A stretch of DNA of 29,794 bases, taken from positions 1-29,794 of the forward strand of contig JAUWSR010000004.1 of the NCBI GenBank assembly GCA_030609975.1. The letters are read 5' to 3'. Both the position numbers and the translations under genes were made by a program. This DNA comes from Acidobacteriota bacterium (lineage in GTDB: Bacteria > Acidobacteriota > Aminicenantia > Aminicenantales > Aminicenantaceae). Shown here in pieces: positions 14,610 through 22,605 of this stretch. Each line of letters begins with the position of its first letter. The stretch's first letter is position 1. The notes beneath the pieces were generated by a model. The model did no database searches. It was not told where the DNA came from and saw only the letters and a program-made list of their open reading frames with translations.

Positions 14610-16232
14610 TTGACGACGCTGTCGCATACACTGCTTACTGAGAACGTCACCTTTGATCCCACAGAAACGGCCGTAAGGCGTGAGGCTGCCCGCCGGAGCA
14701 TTGAAACGGTATTCTACACCATTAAAAAAGGCAAGGTCATAATCCGGCGAGGAGATGAGGTTTCTACCGCCGTAGTCAATCAGATCGAAGAGATTAACAC
14801 CAACCTGATGGCCAAGCCCAGCTGGGTGATAAGCTTCTTGGGCACATTCATCCTGTTTGTCATGTTGTTTTTTGCTCTGTTTTATTATCTTCGCTCCCGG
14901 CATGATGCGGAAGAAACGCTCAATCGCTTCATCATGACGGCCTTCACTCTGCTCATCAGTCTGCTTCTCTACAAAATCTGCAGTTTTATGGCGGATATAT
15001 TGAGCGAGAACTCTCGAATCACATTTTTCTCTTTTACCGAGGGCTACCGCTATGCCTTTCCCATGCAGATGGCCACCCTACTTTTCACCTATCTATCGGG
15101 CGTTCACTTGGCCATAATCGTCACCATCTTGAATGGGATTTTGGTGGGGTATCTCTTTAAGGCTAATTTCTACCTTATGATCTTTGCCCTGTTGACTGGT
15201 GTGGCTGCGATCTGGGGAGTCAGATACCTGGGCAAACGCTCCCAAACTCCGGTGCTAAGGGCCGGAATCCTGTTCGTAGCACCCATCAATGCCCTCATCA
15301 TAGCCATGTTTCAACTCCTGCAGGGACGGATCGGGCCGACCGAACCCTTCCTAAGTGAACTGTTTATGGGAATCTTAGGCGGAATATTCAGCGCTGCGCT
15401 GGCTTTTCTGTTTCTCCCCCTCTATGAGCAGGTATTCGGTATTGTCACTCAGAACCGATTGCTGGCTCTTACCAACTCCGAACTGCCCATCCTTCGGACT
15501 ATGGCGATGGCCGCTCCTGGTTCTTATCATCACTCCCTGGTGGTAGCTTCCTTGGGAGAGGCGGCGGCTGAGGACATCGGCCTTGATCCTCTGTTGGTAA
15601 AGGCCGGGGCACTCTACCACGACATCGGAAAGATCAAACGGCCGGAGTACTTCATCGAAAACCGCACCCGTAACTTTGACCTGCACAAAGATCTCAAACC
15701 CAGCATGAGTGTTCTGGTTATCATCAATCATGTCAAAGAGGGAGTCGAGCAAGCCAATAAACTCCACCTCCCCAAAAAGATCAAGGACATCATCGGCCAA
15801 CACCATGGGACGTCGTTGGTGCGCTACTTTTTTGAGAAAGCCAAGGTGGAATACGATCCGGAAATGCAAAATATCGGAGAGGAAAACTACCGCTATGCCG
15901 GTCCCAAACCCGCAAGCAAGGAGGCGGCGGTGGTGATGCTGGCCGACTCCGTAGAGGCCGCCTCCCGGAGCCTCAATAAACCCACCAAATCCAATCTGAA
16001 GCACCTTATTACCGAGATCATCAATGCCAACATTCAAGATGGGCAGTTGGATGACAGCAATTTTTCGGTGAAAGAATTGAAGCTCGTGGCCAACTCCTTC
16101 CTTTCCACACTTTACCCCATCTATCATCCAAGAGTGGAATACCCGGGATTTGATTTTGAGGGACAAAAAGCAAGAGCCAATTCAAACCACAAGAACAATG
16201 GTCGAAATTCTCAACCAGCAAAAAAGACATAA
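14610..16232 (+). CDS. pgpH: PgpH/YqfF-type 7TM-HD protein, C-terminal part with HD phosphodiesterase domain
   Basis: This is the continuation, in the same frame, of the fragment ending at 14585; together they span 791 sense codons with one internal stop, close to the full family size. It holds the end of the external domain (KGKVIIRRGDEVS), about seven membrane helices (roughly residues 70-290 of this part) and a cytosolic HD domain. HD-domain motifs are GSYHHSLVVA, LYHDIGKIKRPEYF with the HD pair, HVKEGVEQA and GQHHGTSLVRYF. Such proteins hydrolyse c-di-AMP. If translated separately, the first usable start is a TTG at 14610 with no clear SD, so independent expression is doubtful. Its 3' end overlaps ybeY by 35 nt. 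Confidence 0.9.
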   Translation: MTTLSHTLLTENVTFDPTETAVRREAARRSIETVFYTIKKGKVIIRRGDEVSTAVVNQIEEINTNLMAKPSWVISFLGTFILFVMLFFALFYYLRSRHDAEETLNRFIMTAFTLLISLLLYKICSFMADILSENSRITFFSFTEGYRYAFPMQMATLLFTYLSGVHLAIIVTILNGILVGYLFKANFYLMIFALLTGVAAIWGVRYLGKRSQTPVLRAGILFVAPINALIIAMFQLLQGRIGPTEPFLSELFMGILGGIFSAALAFLFLPLYEQVFGIVTQNRLLALTNSELPILRTMAMAAPGSYHHSLVVASLGEAAAEDIGLDPLLVKAGALYHDIGKIKRPEYFIENRTRNFDLHKDLKPSMSVLVIINHVKEGVEQANKLHLPKKIKDIIGQHHGTSLVRYFFEKAKVEYDPEMQNIGEENYRYAGPKPASKEAAVVMLADSVEAASRSLNKPTKSNLKHLITEIINANIQDGQLDDSNFSVKELKLVANSFLSTLYPIYHPRVEYPGFDFEGQKARANSNHKNNGRNSQPAKKT

Positions 16233-16611
16233 TATAGAGCTCCAGAGATTCGAATCACTCCTGGACAAGTTAATAGCGCATTATCAGCTCAAGGCCCCGG
16301 AGATGACCTTGGCATTTGTCAATAACAAGGCTATTCTGGACCTGAACCGGCGCTTTATGCAGAAAGACGCGCCGACCGACGTACTTAGCTTTCCCATTCG
16401 AGATGTGGGAGCGGATGGCAAGTATTACCTGGGAGATATCATCATTTGTGTGCCCTATGCCAACCGACAAAGACAAACACAGGGACACAGCCTGGAGAGA
16501 GAGTTGGAATTCCTGACTATTCACGGATTCCTGCACCTCCAGGATTTTGAGCACTTTAAAGGCTTGGAAGAGGAAGAACAAAAGATCCGAAAGCTATTTT
16601 TGGAAGATTAA
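16198..16611 (+). CDS. ybeY: Endoribonuclease YbeY
   Basis: YbeY is a metal-dependent endoribonuclease used in 16S rRNA 3'-end maturation and ribosome quality control. The metal-binding signature H-x3-H-x5-H is seen as HGFLHLQDFEH near residue 109. TDVLSFPIRD and LGDIIICVPYA are also typical of the family. From the ATG at 16198 the protein has 137 residues. An in-frame upstream extension to 16150 lies wholly inside pgpH and is not family-like. The gene overlaps pgpH by 35 nt. Its stop is directly followed by the start of the corC-like gene. The phoH-pgpH-ybeY-corC-era order is conserved in many bacteria. Confidence 0.95.
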   Translation: MVEILNQQKRHNIELQRFESLLDKLIAHYQLKAPEMTLAFVNNKAILDLNRRFMQKDAPTDVLSFPIRDVGADGKYYLGDIIICVPYANRQRQTQGHSLERELEFLTIHGFLHLQDFEHFKGLEEEEQKIRKLFLED

Positions 16612-17826
16612 ATGGAAACCGAAGCATTGATGTGGGTGGGATTTGGGCTGAGCTTATTTGCCGCCTTTCTTTATTCACTGTTCCATATCTCGCTGAGCTC
16701 CAGCAGCAAAATCTCGCTGAGCCGTATCCTCGAAGATCGAGAAAGACAGGTCCGCAGCAAGATCCTGGACATCTATGACGAACTCAAGGTTTCCACCGAG
16801 ATCCTCCGCATCTTTTTCTTGATCGCCTTTTTTGCTTTCCTCTTCATGGCGGTTCCCCAATGGCGTATCTGGTCGCTGTGGTTCTTTTTAGGTCTGGTGG
16901 TCTTTTACATTTTAATCCTTGAAATGGTCCCCAGGCTGCTAAACTCTCGTTTTAATCAGCAGATCCTGCTCTTTTTCCTGGCCTCATTCCAGTTCCCCTA
17001 TCTTTTGACCAAGCCAATTTTATGGATCCTGAAACCCAGAGGCGATGAAGAAGAGCCCGAGGAACAGCGTGAGGCATCCGAGGAAGAGCTCGACGCTTTT
17101 GTCGAAGAAGCAGCCGAGGAAGGTATCATCGAGGAAGAAGAGGGAGAGCTGCTGAAAAGTGTGGTGGAATTCGGCGACACCATCGTGCGTGAAATTATGA
17201 CACCCCGAGTATCTATGATCTGCATCCCTAAAAATGCAAATATTGACCAATTGAGGAGTCTGGTGATCAGGGAAAAGCATTCACGGATCCCGGTATACAA
17301 GGATAGGATCGACAACATCGAAGGCATCATCTTGGCCAAAGACCTCTTGGAATATTCAGCCGATAAATACAAGAGCAGTACACTGGAATCTCTGATTAGA
17401 GAAGTATATTTCATCCCGGAATCGATGAGAGTGGCGGAACTCCTCAAGGAGTTCCAAAAGAGGAAACAGAAGCTGGCCGTGGTGGTGGATGAACACGGTG
17501 GCGTCTCCGGAGTTGTGACCATGGAAGATCTCATGGAAGAGATCGTAGGCGAGATCCAGGATGAATATGATAAGGATGAAATCCAGATCATCCAGGAAGG
17601 CCCGAGCGATTATATCGTATTGGGAGATGTGGAGGTGGAAGAGCTGGAAGATCTGTTCGATCTGGATCTGGCTGAAGATGATTACATCACCGTGGGAGGC
17701 CTGATCACTCACTCTATAGGCAGACTCCCCGATCTGGGGGAAAAAGTCGAGATCAAAGGCCTGACGCTTGAGGTCCTGGATGTCGACCAAAAACGCATTA
17801 AAAAACTAAGGATCAAAAAAAACTAA
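16612..17826 (+). CDS. HlyC/CorC (CNNM)-family protein with paired CBS domains
   Basis: The 404-residue protein has an N-terminal membrane part (about residues 1-135, three or four helices), a weakly conserved DUF21-like region. A strongly acidic linker follows (about 142-178). Then come two CBS domains (about 190-310), including VREIMTPRVSMICI, SRIPVYKDRIDNIEG and VVDEHGGVSGVVTMEDL. The C-terminal transporter-associated domain (about 325-404) holds DDYITVGGLITH and LPDLGEKVEI. Relatives are linked to magnesium or other cation transport, but the substrate is not proven here. The ATG follows the ybeY stop with no gap (TAA then ATG), so the two are probably translated in coupling. Confidence 0.92.
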   Translation: METEALMWVGFGLSLFAAFLYSLFHISLSSSSKISLSRILEDRERQVRSKILDIYDELKVSTEILRIFFLIAFFAFLFMAVPQWRIWSLWFFLGLVVFYILILEMVPRLLNSRFNQQILLFFLASFQFPYLLTKPILWILKPRGDEEEPEEQREASEEELDAFVEEAAEEGIIEEEEGELLKSVVEFGDTIVREIMTPRVSMICIPKNANIDQLRSLVIREKHSRIPVYKDRIDNIEGIILAKDLLEYSADKYKSSTLESLIREVYFIPESMRVAELLKEFQKRKQKLAVVVDEHGGVSGVVTMEDLMEEIVGEIQDEYDKDEIQIIQEGPSDYIVLGDVEVEELEDLFDLDLAEDDYITVGGLITHSIGRLPDLGEKVEIKGLTLEVLDVDQKRIKKLRIKKN

Positions 17827-17831
17827 CGCAC

Positions 17832-17902
17832 GTCATTGCGAGATCCCGTAGGGAGCGAAGCAATCCCATGTCATTGCGGGGAGTGAAACGACGAAGCAAC
17901 CT
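17832..17902 (+). repeat. Two tandem dispersed repeats (copies B and C) upstream of era
   Basis: Copy B (17832-17867) is GTCATTGCGAG, then a CCC-GTA-GGG hairpin core, then GCGAAGCAATCCC. Copy C (17870-17902) is TCATTGCGGGG, a short core, then ACGAAGCAACCT. Together with copies at 4037-4068 and 18999-19068 they form one family with the ends CATTGCG and CGAAGCAA. A related piece, CTTCGTTCGGGACAGG, lies at 17938-17953 just before the era promoter. No reading frame is associated with them. Confidence 0.75.
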
Positions 17903-17944
17903 CATTGTGCTTCGCTGAACCATTAAAATTCCCTCACTTCGTTC

Positions 17945-17974
17945 GGGACAGGCTCTGCCATCTCATGGTATAAT
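17945..17974 (+). promoter_or_regulatory. Candidate promoter of era
   Basis: A perfect -10 box TATAAT (17969-17974) follows GGGACA (17945-17950, 4 of 6) by 18 nt. The era ATG begins 9 nt after the -10 box, so the message would have a leader of only about 1-3 nt. The -35 bases lie in repeat-like DNA. Confidence 0.55.
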
Positions 17975-17982
17975 AGAAAAAC

Positions 17983-18912
17983 ATGAACAAAAAAAGCAAA
18001 CTCTCACGTGTCGGATATGTCGCCCTGATCGGCCGGCCCAACGCCGGAAAATCCACACTGCTCAATTATATCTTGGGCCAAAAAATCGCGATCATCTCGG
18101 ACAAACCCCAAACCACCCGCACCAGCATATTGGGTATCAAGACCACAGAAGAGGCACAGATCATCTTTATAGACAATCCCGGTGTCCACAAACCTCTGCA
18201 CAGATTGAACCGCAGAATGATGAATTTTGTATATTCCTCCCTGGAAACCGCCGACCTCATCTGCCTGACCGTAGATGCCTCCTTGAAATATGGTCATGGA
18301 GACCAATTCGTGATCGACACCTTAAAGAGCGTCTCCACACCGATTTTATTGCTGCTCAACAAAGTCGATATCTCGAAAAAGAATAAGATCCTGCTCTTGA
18401 TCGATCACTATAAAGATCTGCTGCCGTTCGCTGAGATCATCCCCCTTTCCGCATTTAATGGCGTGAATGTGGATGTTCTAGAGGAGCAGATCATCAAATA
18501 TCTTCCGCTGGCTGAGAAGCTGTACTCAGATGATGAAATCTCCGACCAATCTCTCAACTTTCTGTTATCGGAGATCATCCGGGAAAAGGTGCTTGCTCAA
18601 GTGGAACAGGAACTGCCCTTTACCACCGCTGTCTATATCGAACACGTCGGAGACCGGCAAAGCGCCGGAGATGAAGAGCAGGAGCAAAAAAGGGCCGGCA
18701 AATTCATCAAAGCCAGTATTTTGGTGGACAGAGATAACCACCGCAAAATGATTATCGGCAAGGGCGGCTCCAGAATTAAGACGATCGGCACGGAAGCCCG
18801 CAAGGAGATCGAAGAGATCCTGCAGGCCCATGTGTATCTGGACCTGCATGTTAAAGTCCAAGAGGGCTGGCGTGACTCCGCCAACGTCCTCGACCTCATC
18901 GAACAGCAGTAG
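17983..18912 (+). CDS. era: GTPase Era
   Basis: Era is an essential GTPase that binds the 3' end of 16S rRNA and helps 30S subunit maturation. The 309-residue protein has the full layout. G1 is GRPNAGKST (residues 17-25), G3 is DNPG (64-67) and G4 is NKVD (126-129). A C-terminal KH domain carries GKGGSRIKTIG (259-269). A short insert rich in Glu, Gln and Lys lies just before it (about 226-240). The ATG at 17983 gives a normal N-terminus. No SD is visible and a TATAAT box lies 9 nt upstream, so a leaderless message is likely. It follows the phoH-pgpH-ybeY-corC string after a repeat-filled gap of 156 nt. Confidence 0.97.
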   Translation: MNKKSKLSRVGYVALIGRPNAGKSTLLNYILGQKIAIISDKPQTTRTSILGIKTTEEAQIIFIDNPGVHKPLHRLNRRMMNFVYSSLETADLICLTVDASLKYGHGDQFVIDTLKSVSTPILLLLNKVDISKKNKILLLIDHYKDLLPFAEIIPLSAFNGVNVDVLEEQIIKYLPLAEKLYSDDEISDQSLNFLLSEIIREKVLAQVEQELPFTTAVYIEHVGDRQSAGDEEQEQKRAGKFIKASILVDRDNHRKMIIGKGGSRIKTIGTEARKEIEEILQAHVYLDLHVKVQEGWRDSANVLDLIEQQ

Positions 18913-18982
18913 GGTCCGTTATCCTTAACGGACCTCTTCGGATTGAACAACAATTGAGCCCGCTATCCCTAACGGACCTCTT
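18912..18982 (+). repeat. Two related hairpin repeats after era; the first may end transcription
   Basis: Copy 1 (18912-18938) contains GGTCCGTTA (18913-18921), loop TCCT, and TAACGGACC (18926-18934), a perfect 9-bp stem directly after the era stop. Copy 2 (18956-18982) matches copy 1 at 23 of 27 positions, but its stem is spoiled by mismatches. No strong T-run follows either, so termination is only possible. Confidence 0.6.
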
Positions 18983-18998
18983 ATCGACCAATCGTCGT

Positions 18999-19068
18999 GT
19001 CATTGCGGGCTCCCGCAGGGAGCGAAGTAACCTCGTCATCGCGAGGTCCGCAGGACCGAAGCAACCTT
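18999..19068 (+). repeat. Two tandem dispersed repeats (copies D and E) upstream of tRNA-His
   Basis: Copy D (18999-19032) is GTCATTGCGGG, then CTCCCGCAGGGAG, then CGAAGTAACC. Copy E (19035-19066) is GTCATCGCGAGG, then TCCGCAGGA, then CCGAAGCAACC. They belong to the same family as 4037-4068 and 17832-17902. The central parts form short hairpins. Confidence 0.75.
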
Positions 19069-19105
19069 AATTTGCAGCGCTAGTACAAGGTATTTTCTAG
19101 TAGTA

Positions 19106-19134
19106 TTGACATTATTCCCATTAGATGGCAAAAT
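19106..19134 (+). promoter_or_regulatory. Promoter of tRNA-His
   Basis: TTGACA (19106-19111), 17 nt, then CAAAAT (19129-19134, 4 of 6). The predicted start near 19141 is about 10 nt before the mature tRNA 5' end. Confidence 0.6.
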
Positions 19135-19149
19135 CTTGAAATCCCGTGT

Positions 19150-19224
19150 GGTGAGTGTAGCTCAATAGGTTAGAGCACTGGATTGTGGTTCCAGAGGTTG
19201 GGGGTTCGAGACCCCTCACTCACC
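19150..19224 (+). tRNA. tRNA-His (anticodon GTG)
   Basis: A full cloverleaf is seen. The acceptor arms are GTGAGTG (19151-19157) and CACTCAC (19217-19223). The D-arm is GCTC...GAGC. The anticodon stem CTGGA/TCCAG holds the loop TTGTGGT with anticodon GTG. The T-arm GGGGG-TTCGAGA-CCCCT completes it. The extra G at position -1 (19150) faces C73 (19224), the identity pair of histidine tRNA. A complete CCA is not encoded, since CA then T follows C73. Confidence 0.97.
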
Positions 19225-19497
19225 CATCCCTGCTATCCCCTATTTTCCCCTGGAAAATTGAGCTTTTCCCTTGATTTTCCTTTTAAGCACCATTAAGCCA
19301 AATTAGGCGAGTTTAAGCAGAATCTGTTACATATTTGTGACACGGATGGAGAAGTCAGTAGTTGAGATCGCGCACATAGGCCGCACATACATAGAATCGT
19401 ACTACCTAATTTGGACCCATTGCCCCCCAGTCTGCCTTGAGAGACAGATAAGCTGCTCTTAAATACGTGCAATATTTTTTAAAGCATATTAGGTGGA
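19225..19497. other. Intergenic region between tRNA-His and the kinase gene
   Basis: No gene is visible. The only structure I see is a weak inverted repeat, GGAAAA (19252-19257) and TTTTCC (19264-19269), followed by T-rich sequence, which might end the tRNA transcript. The region is AT-rich. I found no second copy of the tRNA 3' end that would mark an attachment site. Confidence 0.5.
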
Positions 19498-19526
19498 TTG
19501 ACTTCTCCCCTCGAAATTTATATTCT
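19498..19526 (+). promoter_or_regulatory. Candidate promoter of the Ser/Thr kinase gene
   Basis: TTGACT (19498-19503), 17 nt, then TATTCT (19521-19526, 4 of 6). The start near 19533 leaves a short leader with GAGGGA before the ATG at 19552. It rules out the TTG at 19498 as a start codon. Confidence 0.5.
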
Positions 19527-19551
19527 TTTACCCAGTGAGGGAACCAGGGAA

Positions 19552-22065
19552 ATGAAATGCCCGAAGTGTCAATCTGATAATCCGGCTACACAAAAGTTCT
19601 GTGGCGAATGCGGAACACAATTTGGTCTATCTGAAGAAGCCCAGCCTTCCTTCACTAAAACAATTGAAACACCAGTGGAAGAGTTGACCACTGGCTCCAC
19701 GTTTGCTGAGAGGTATCAGATTATCGAGGAACTTGGCAGGGGCGGTATGGGTCGGGTCTACAAAGCAGTCGATACCAGAATCAATGAGAGGATAGCACTC
19801 AAGCTCATAAAACCTGAGATATCGTCTGATAAGAAGACTTTAGAGCGGTTTGGAAACGAACTGAAACTTGCCCGTAAGATTGTCCATAAAAATGTTGGAC
19901 GGATGTTTGACATCAACGAAGAAAATGGAACTCACTTTATCACAATGGAGTATGTGTCTGGTCAAGACTTGAAAGGGTTGATTAGGCAATCAGGCAAGCT
20001 GGGGATTGAGACGACAATTTCCATAACCAAGCAGATATGTGAAGGGTTGTCAGAGGCACACAAGGCAGGTGTTGTTCATAGAGATTTAAAGCCCAACAAC
20101 ATCATGATTGACAGGGAAGGCCAAGTTCGGATTATGGACTTTGGAATAGCCCGCTCCTTAAAAGAAAAAGGAATCACTGGTGCAGGAATCATGATTGGGA
20201 CGCCAGAGTATATGTCCCCGGAACAGGCCGAGGCCAAAGAAGTCGATCAGAGATCGGATATCTATTCCTTAGGTGTGATTCTATATGAGATGGTGACAGG
20301 AAGGGTACCATTCGAGGGGGATACAGCACTTAGTATTGCGATGAAACATAAGAGTGAAGCCCCGAAAGAACCAACAGCATACAATGCTCAGATTCCTGAT
20401 GATTTGAGCCTTTTTGTATTGAAGTGTTTGGAAAAAAATAAGGACAAACGCTATCAGAGTGCGGGTGAGTTATATTCGGAGCTTGAAAATATTGAGAAGG
20501 GCATACCAACCACGGACAGAGTTATTCCGAAGAGAAAGCCGATTACCTCGAAAGAGATAACCGTAAGCTTCTCTGCAAAGAAGTTGGTAATTCCTGTACT
20601 TGCTATTATTGCACTGGTTGTTATCGGATTGATCTTCTGGCATCCCTGGTCTCAAGAAGAAGCCTCCGCGCCTGTTGAGGAAAAGCCCTCCATCGCTGTC
20701 CTCCCGTTCAAGGATCTGAGCCCCCAATCGGATCAGGCTCATCTTTGCTCCGGAATTCCTCAAGAGCTGGTTTTGAGGTTGAGCAAATTGGAAAATCTCT
20801 GGACTCCTGCTTGGGCCTCATCCTCCGCCTTCGATGCAGAAAATGTTGATTTCGGTGAAGTCAGCGAAAAACTCAATGTGAATACCGTACTCACGGGTAC
20901 ACTGCAGAAGGCGGGAGACAGGCTTCGTGTTTCCGTAGAATTGATCGATATTGCCAGCAATAACATCCTCTGGTCCGATCAATACGAACGGGACGCAGGT
21001 GATATTTTCCAATTACAGGATGCGGTAACCTTGGCGATCGTGGATAAATTAAAAATAAAGCTCTTAAGCACAGAGACGGCAGCTCTTGTGAAACACTACA
21101 CCGACAATTCAGAGGCCTACAACCTGTATTTACGTGGGCGTCACTTCTGGGGTGAATGGTCCGCAAAGGGCCTACTGAAATCCATCGACTATTATGAGCA
21201 GGCTACAGCTTTGGATCCTGATTATGCTTTGGCCTATGCGGGGCTGGCCGATGCCTATAATGCCATGGGAATACAGGGATTTCTTCCTCCAGAAGAGGCG
21301 ATGTCCCAGGTGAGAAAGTATGCGGCGAAGGCTCTTGAGCTCGATGATTCACTGGCGGAAGCTCATAGTGTCCAAGCTCATATCAAAGAATATGAGATGG
21401 ATTGGCCCGCCGCTGAGAAAGCCAATTTAAAAGCTTTAGAGTTGGATCCCAATTCTGTAGACATTATATTCGGATATAATGGATACCTGATTTCTGTGGG
21501 ACGCGTTGATGAGGCCATTGCTGCCAACCAAAAAGCCCTTAAGCTTGATCCACTATCCGTTCGCACATTGATGAATGGCGGCTTCGTCCATTATTTCGCC
21601 AGGAAGTATGACACGGCCATTAAGCTTTGCCAAGATGCACTTGAGCTGGTTCCTGACAATCCGACTGTTGAATACATGTTGGCATGGATGTTTTTTCAAA
21701 AGGGCGAATATGACAGATATTTTGATCAGGTTATCAAAGTCCGGGAGTTGGAAGAGGCAGAGCCCAGGTCGATAGATATTGTGAAAAAATCCTATGAGGT
21801 ATACAAAACATCCGGAATTAAAGCCGCCAAGAGGCATTTTCTGGATCTGGTTGAAAGGGAATCCGCCCAGGAAGATTTTGGCCCCTACCATTTCATTCGG
21901 GCTTATTCGATCCTTCAGGATAAAGACCGGCTTATGGATGTGCTGGAAAGGTGTTATCGGGAACGCATCTGGCCTTATGCATTCATAAAAGAACTTCCCG
22001 ATCTTGATTTTCTGCGCTCGGATCCCCGTTATAAAGCCCTGCTTAAAAAAATGAATCTGGATTAA
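19552..22065 (+). CDS. Membrane Ser/Thr protein kinase with zinc ribbon, TolB-like domain and TPRs
   Basis: The 837-residue protein is a complete Hanks-type kinase. A zinc ribbon starts it (Cys3, Cys6, Cys17, Cys20). The kinase domain (about residues 55-315) has the glycine loop GRGGMG (62-67), Lys84, HRDLKPNN (176-183) and MDFGIA (195-200). It also has GTPEYMSPEQ and a conserved Asp in DIYSLG. One membrane helix follows (about 344-363). After it comes a TolB/FlgO-like segment (about 378-510, PSIAVLPFKDLSP), then several TPR units (about 520-760), for example DPDYALAYAGLADAY. The kinase should be cytosolic and the TPR part extracytoplasmic. This layout is common in Acidobacteria and Aminicenantes. 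Its signal and targets are unknown. GAGGGA lies before the ATG. The kinase half looks more AT-rich than the flanking genes. Confidence 0.9.
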   Translation: MKCPKCQSDNPATQKFCGECGTQFGLSEEAQPSFTKTIETPVEELTTGSTFAERYQIIEELGRGGMGRVYKAVDTRINERIALKLIKPEISSDKKTLERFGNELKLARKIVHKNVGRMFDINEENGTHFITMEYVSGQDLKGLIRQSGKLGIETTISITKQICEGLSEAHKAGVVHRDLKPNNIMIDREGQVRIMDFGIARSLKEKGITGAGIMIGTPEYMSPEQAEAKEVDQRSDIYSLGVILYEMVTGRVPFEGDTALSIAMKHKSEAPKEPTAYNAQIPDDLSLFVLKCLEKNKDKRYQSAGELYSELENIEKGIPTTDRVIPKRKPITSKEITVSFSAKKLVIPVLAIIALVVIGLIFWHPWSQEEASAPVEEKPSIAVLPFKDLSPQSDQAHLCSGIPQELVLRLSKLENLWTPAWASSSAFDAENVDFGEVSEKLNVNTVLTGTLQKAGDRLRVSVELIDIASNNILWSDQYERDAGDIFQLQDAVTLAIVDKLKIKLLSTETAALVKHYTDNSEAYNLYLRGRHFWGEWSAKGLLKSIDYYEQATALDPDYALAYAGLADAYNAMGIQGFLPPEEAMSQVRKYAAKALELDDSLAEAHSVQAHIKEYEMDWPAAEKANLKALELDPNSVDIIFGYNGYLISVGRVDEAIAANQKALKLDPLSVRTLMNGGFVHYFARKYDTAIKLCQDALELVPDNPTVEYMLAWMFFQKGEYDRYFDQVIKVRELEEAEPRSIDIVKKSYEVYKTSGIKAAKRHFLDLVERESAQEDFGPYHFIRAYSILQDKDRLMDVLERCYRERIWPYAFIKELPDLDFLRSDPRYKALLKKMNLD

Positions 22066-22085
22066 AATAGATAGGCAAGGTCATA

Positions 22086-22181
22086 AAGAAATTCCTCACG
22101 CTCTGGAACGCCTCCGACCCCGGCCTACCGGAAGTGGCCGATGCGAGGGAGAGGGAGGCTGGGGTGAAAGAACTGTCTTAA
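22086..22181 (+). pseudogene. Decayed C-terminal fragment of a TPR protein
   Basis: The frame from 22086 reads KKFLTLWNASDPGLPEVADA, then REREAGVKELS and a stop at 22179-22181. It has no start codon. It closely resembles the second fragment at 22606-22704 and the C-terminal tail I associate with TPR/kinase proteins of the Aminicenantes type. It begins about 20 nt after the kinase stop. It is therefore either the lost end of a longer ancestor or the remnant of a neighbour. Confidence 0.6.
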
Positions 22182-22281
22182 TTGTCTAAACGTGAAGGTA
22201 GTATTAATTGTTTTAAGGGGCACAGACGGCTCTTTTTTCCGGGAAGTTCAGTAAAATAAAGAAATCTGGATACCTGCCCTG

Positions 22282-22488
22282 TCACCAGCCGTATTGAATT
22301 AAAAAAATAGTATGATCAGTATCTAAGTGATATCTTATGGGCTTGCCTCGAATCGAGTTATTATATTTGCTTTCTAGGAGTTCCTTCCACGCTTTGTCGA
22401 TATAGCAATACCTGTCATTTTGAAAGTGCAGCCACCATAAACCCGGTTTCGTAGATTCCTCGATGTCCTTAATAATCCCTCTAGCCAT
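22282..22488 (-). CDS. Small hypothetical protein (68 aa)
   Basis: I do not recognise the family. The frame starts at an ATG at 22488 with AAAGGA about 7 nt upstream, a good ribosome site. It encodes a 68-residue protein rich in aromatic residues (five Trp), beginning MARGIIKDIEE and ending FLIQYGW. There is no signal peptide or membrane segment. It lies alone on the minus strand between two decayed fragments, so it may itself be a remnant of an exchanged segment. Confidence 0.45.
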   Translation of the reverse strand: MARGIIKDIEESTKPGLWWLHFQNDRYCYIDKAWKELLESKYNNSIRGKPIRYHLDTDHTIFLIQYGW

Positions 22489-22605
22489 TTAGATTCCTTT
22501 CTTGCCTTCTTATGGAAGAGAGATAATATAACACAATTTTAGCTCAATTAGAATTATCAAGCAGATGTAGCGTGTGTGTCGTCTCATGCTGATATCTCAA
22601 GCGAT

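Noticed and set aside
15375..16166. Long minus-strand open frame (263 aa) opposite pgpH
   Set aside because: It is antisense to the HD domain of pgpH and shows no family features.
17827..19068. CRISPR array
   Set aside because: The repeats are few, irregularly spaced and vary in their centres; there are no spacers of constant length and no cas genes.
19150..19497. Attachment site of a mobile element at tRNA-His
   Set aside because: I found no second copy of the tRNA 3' end and no integrase gene in the window.
19498..19551. TTG start of the kinase gene
   Set aside because: The TTG is part of a candidate -35 box, and the zinc ribbon begins normally at the ATG at 19552 with an SD.
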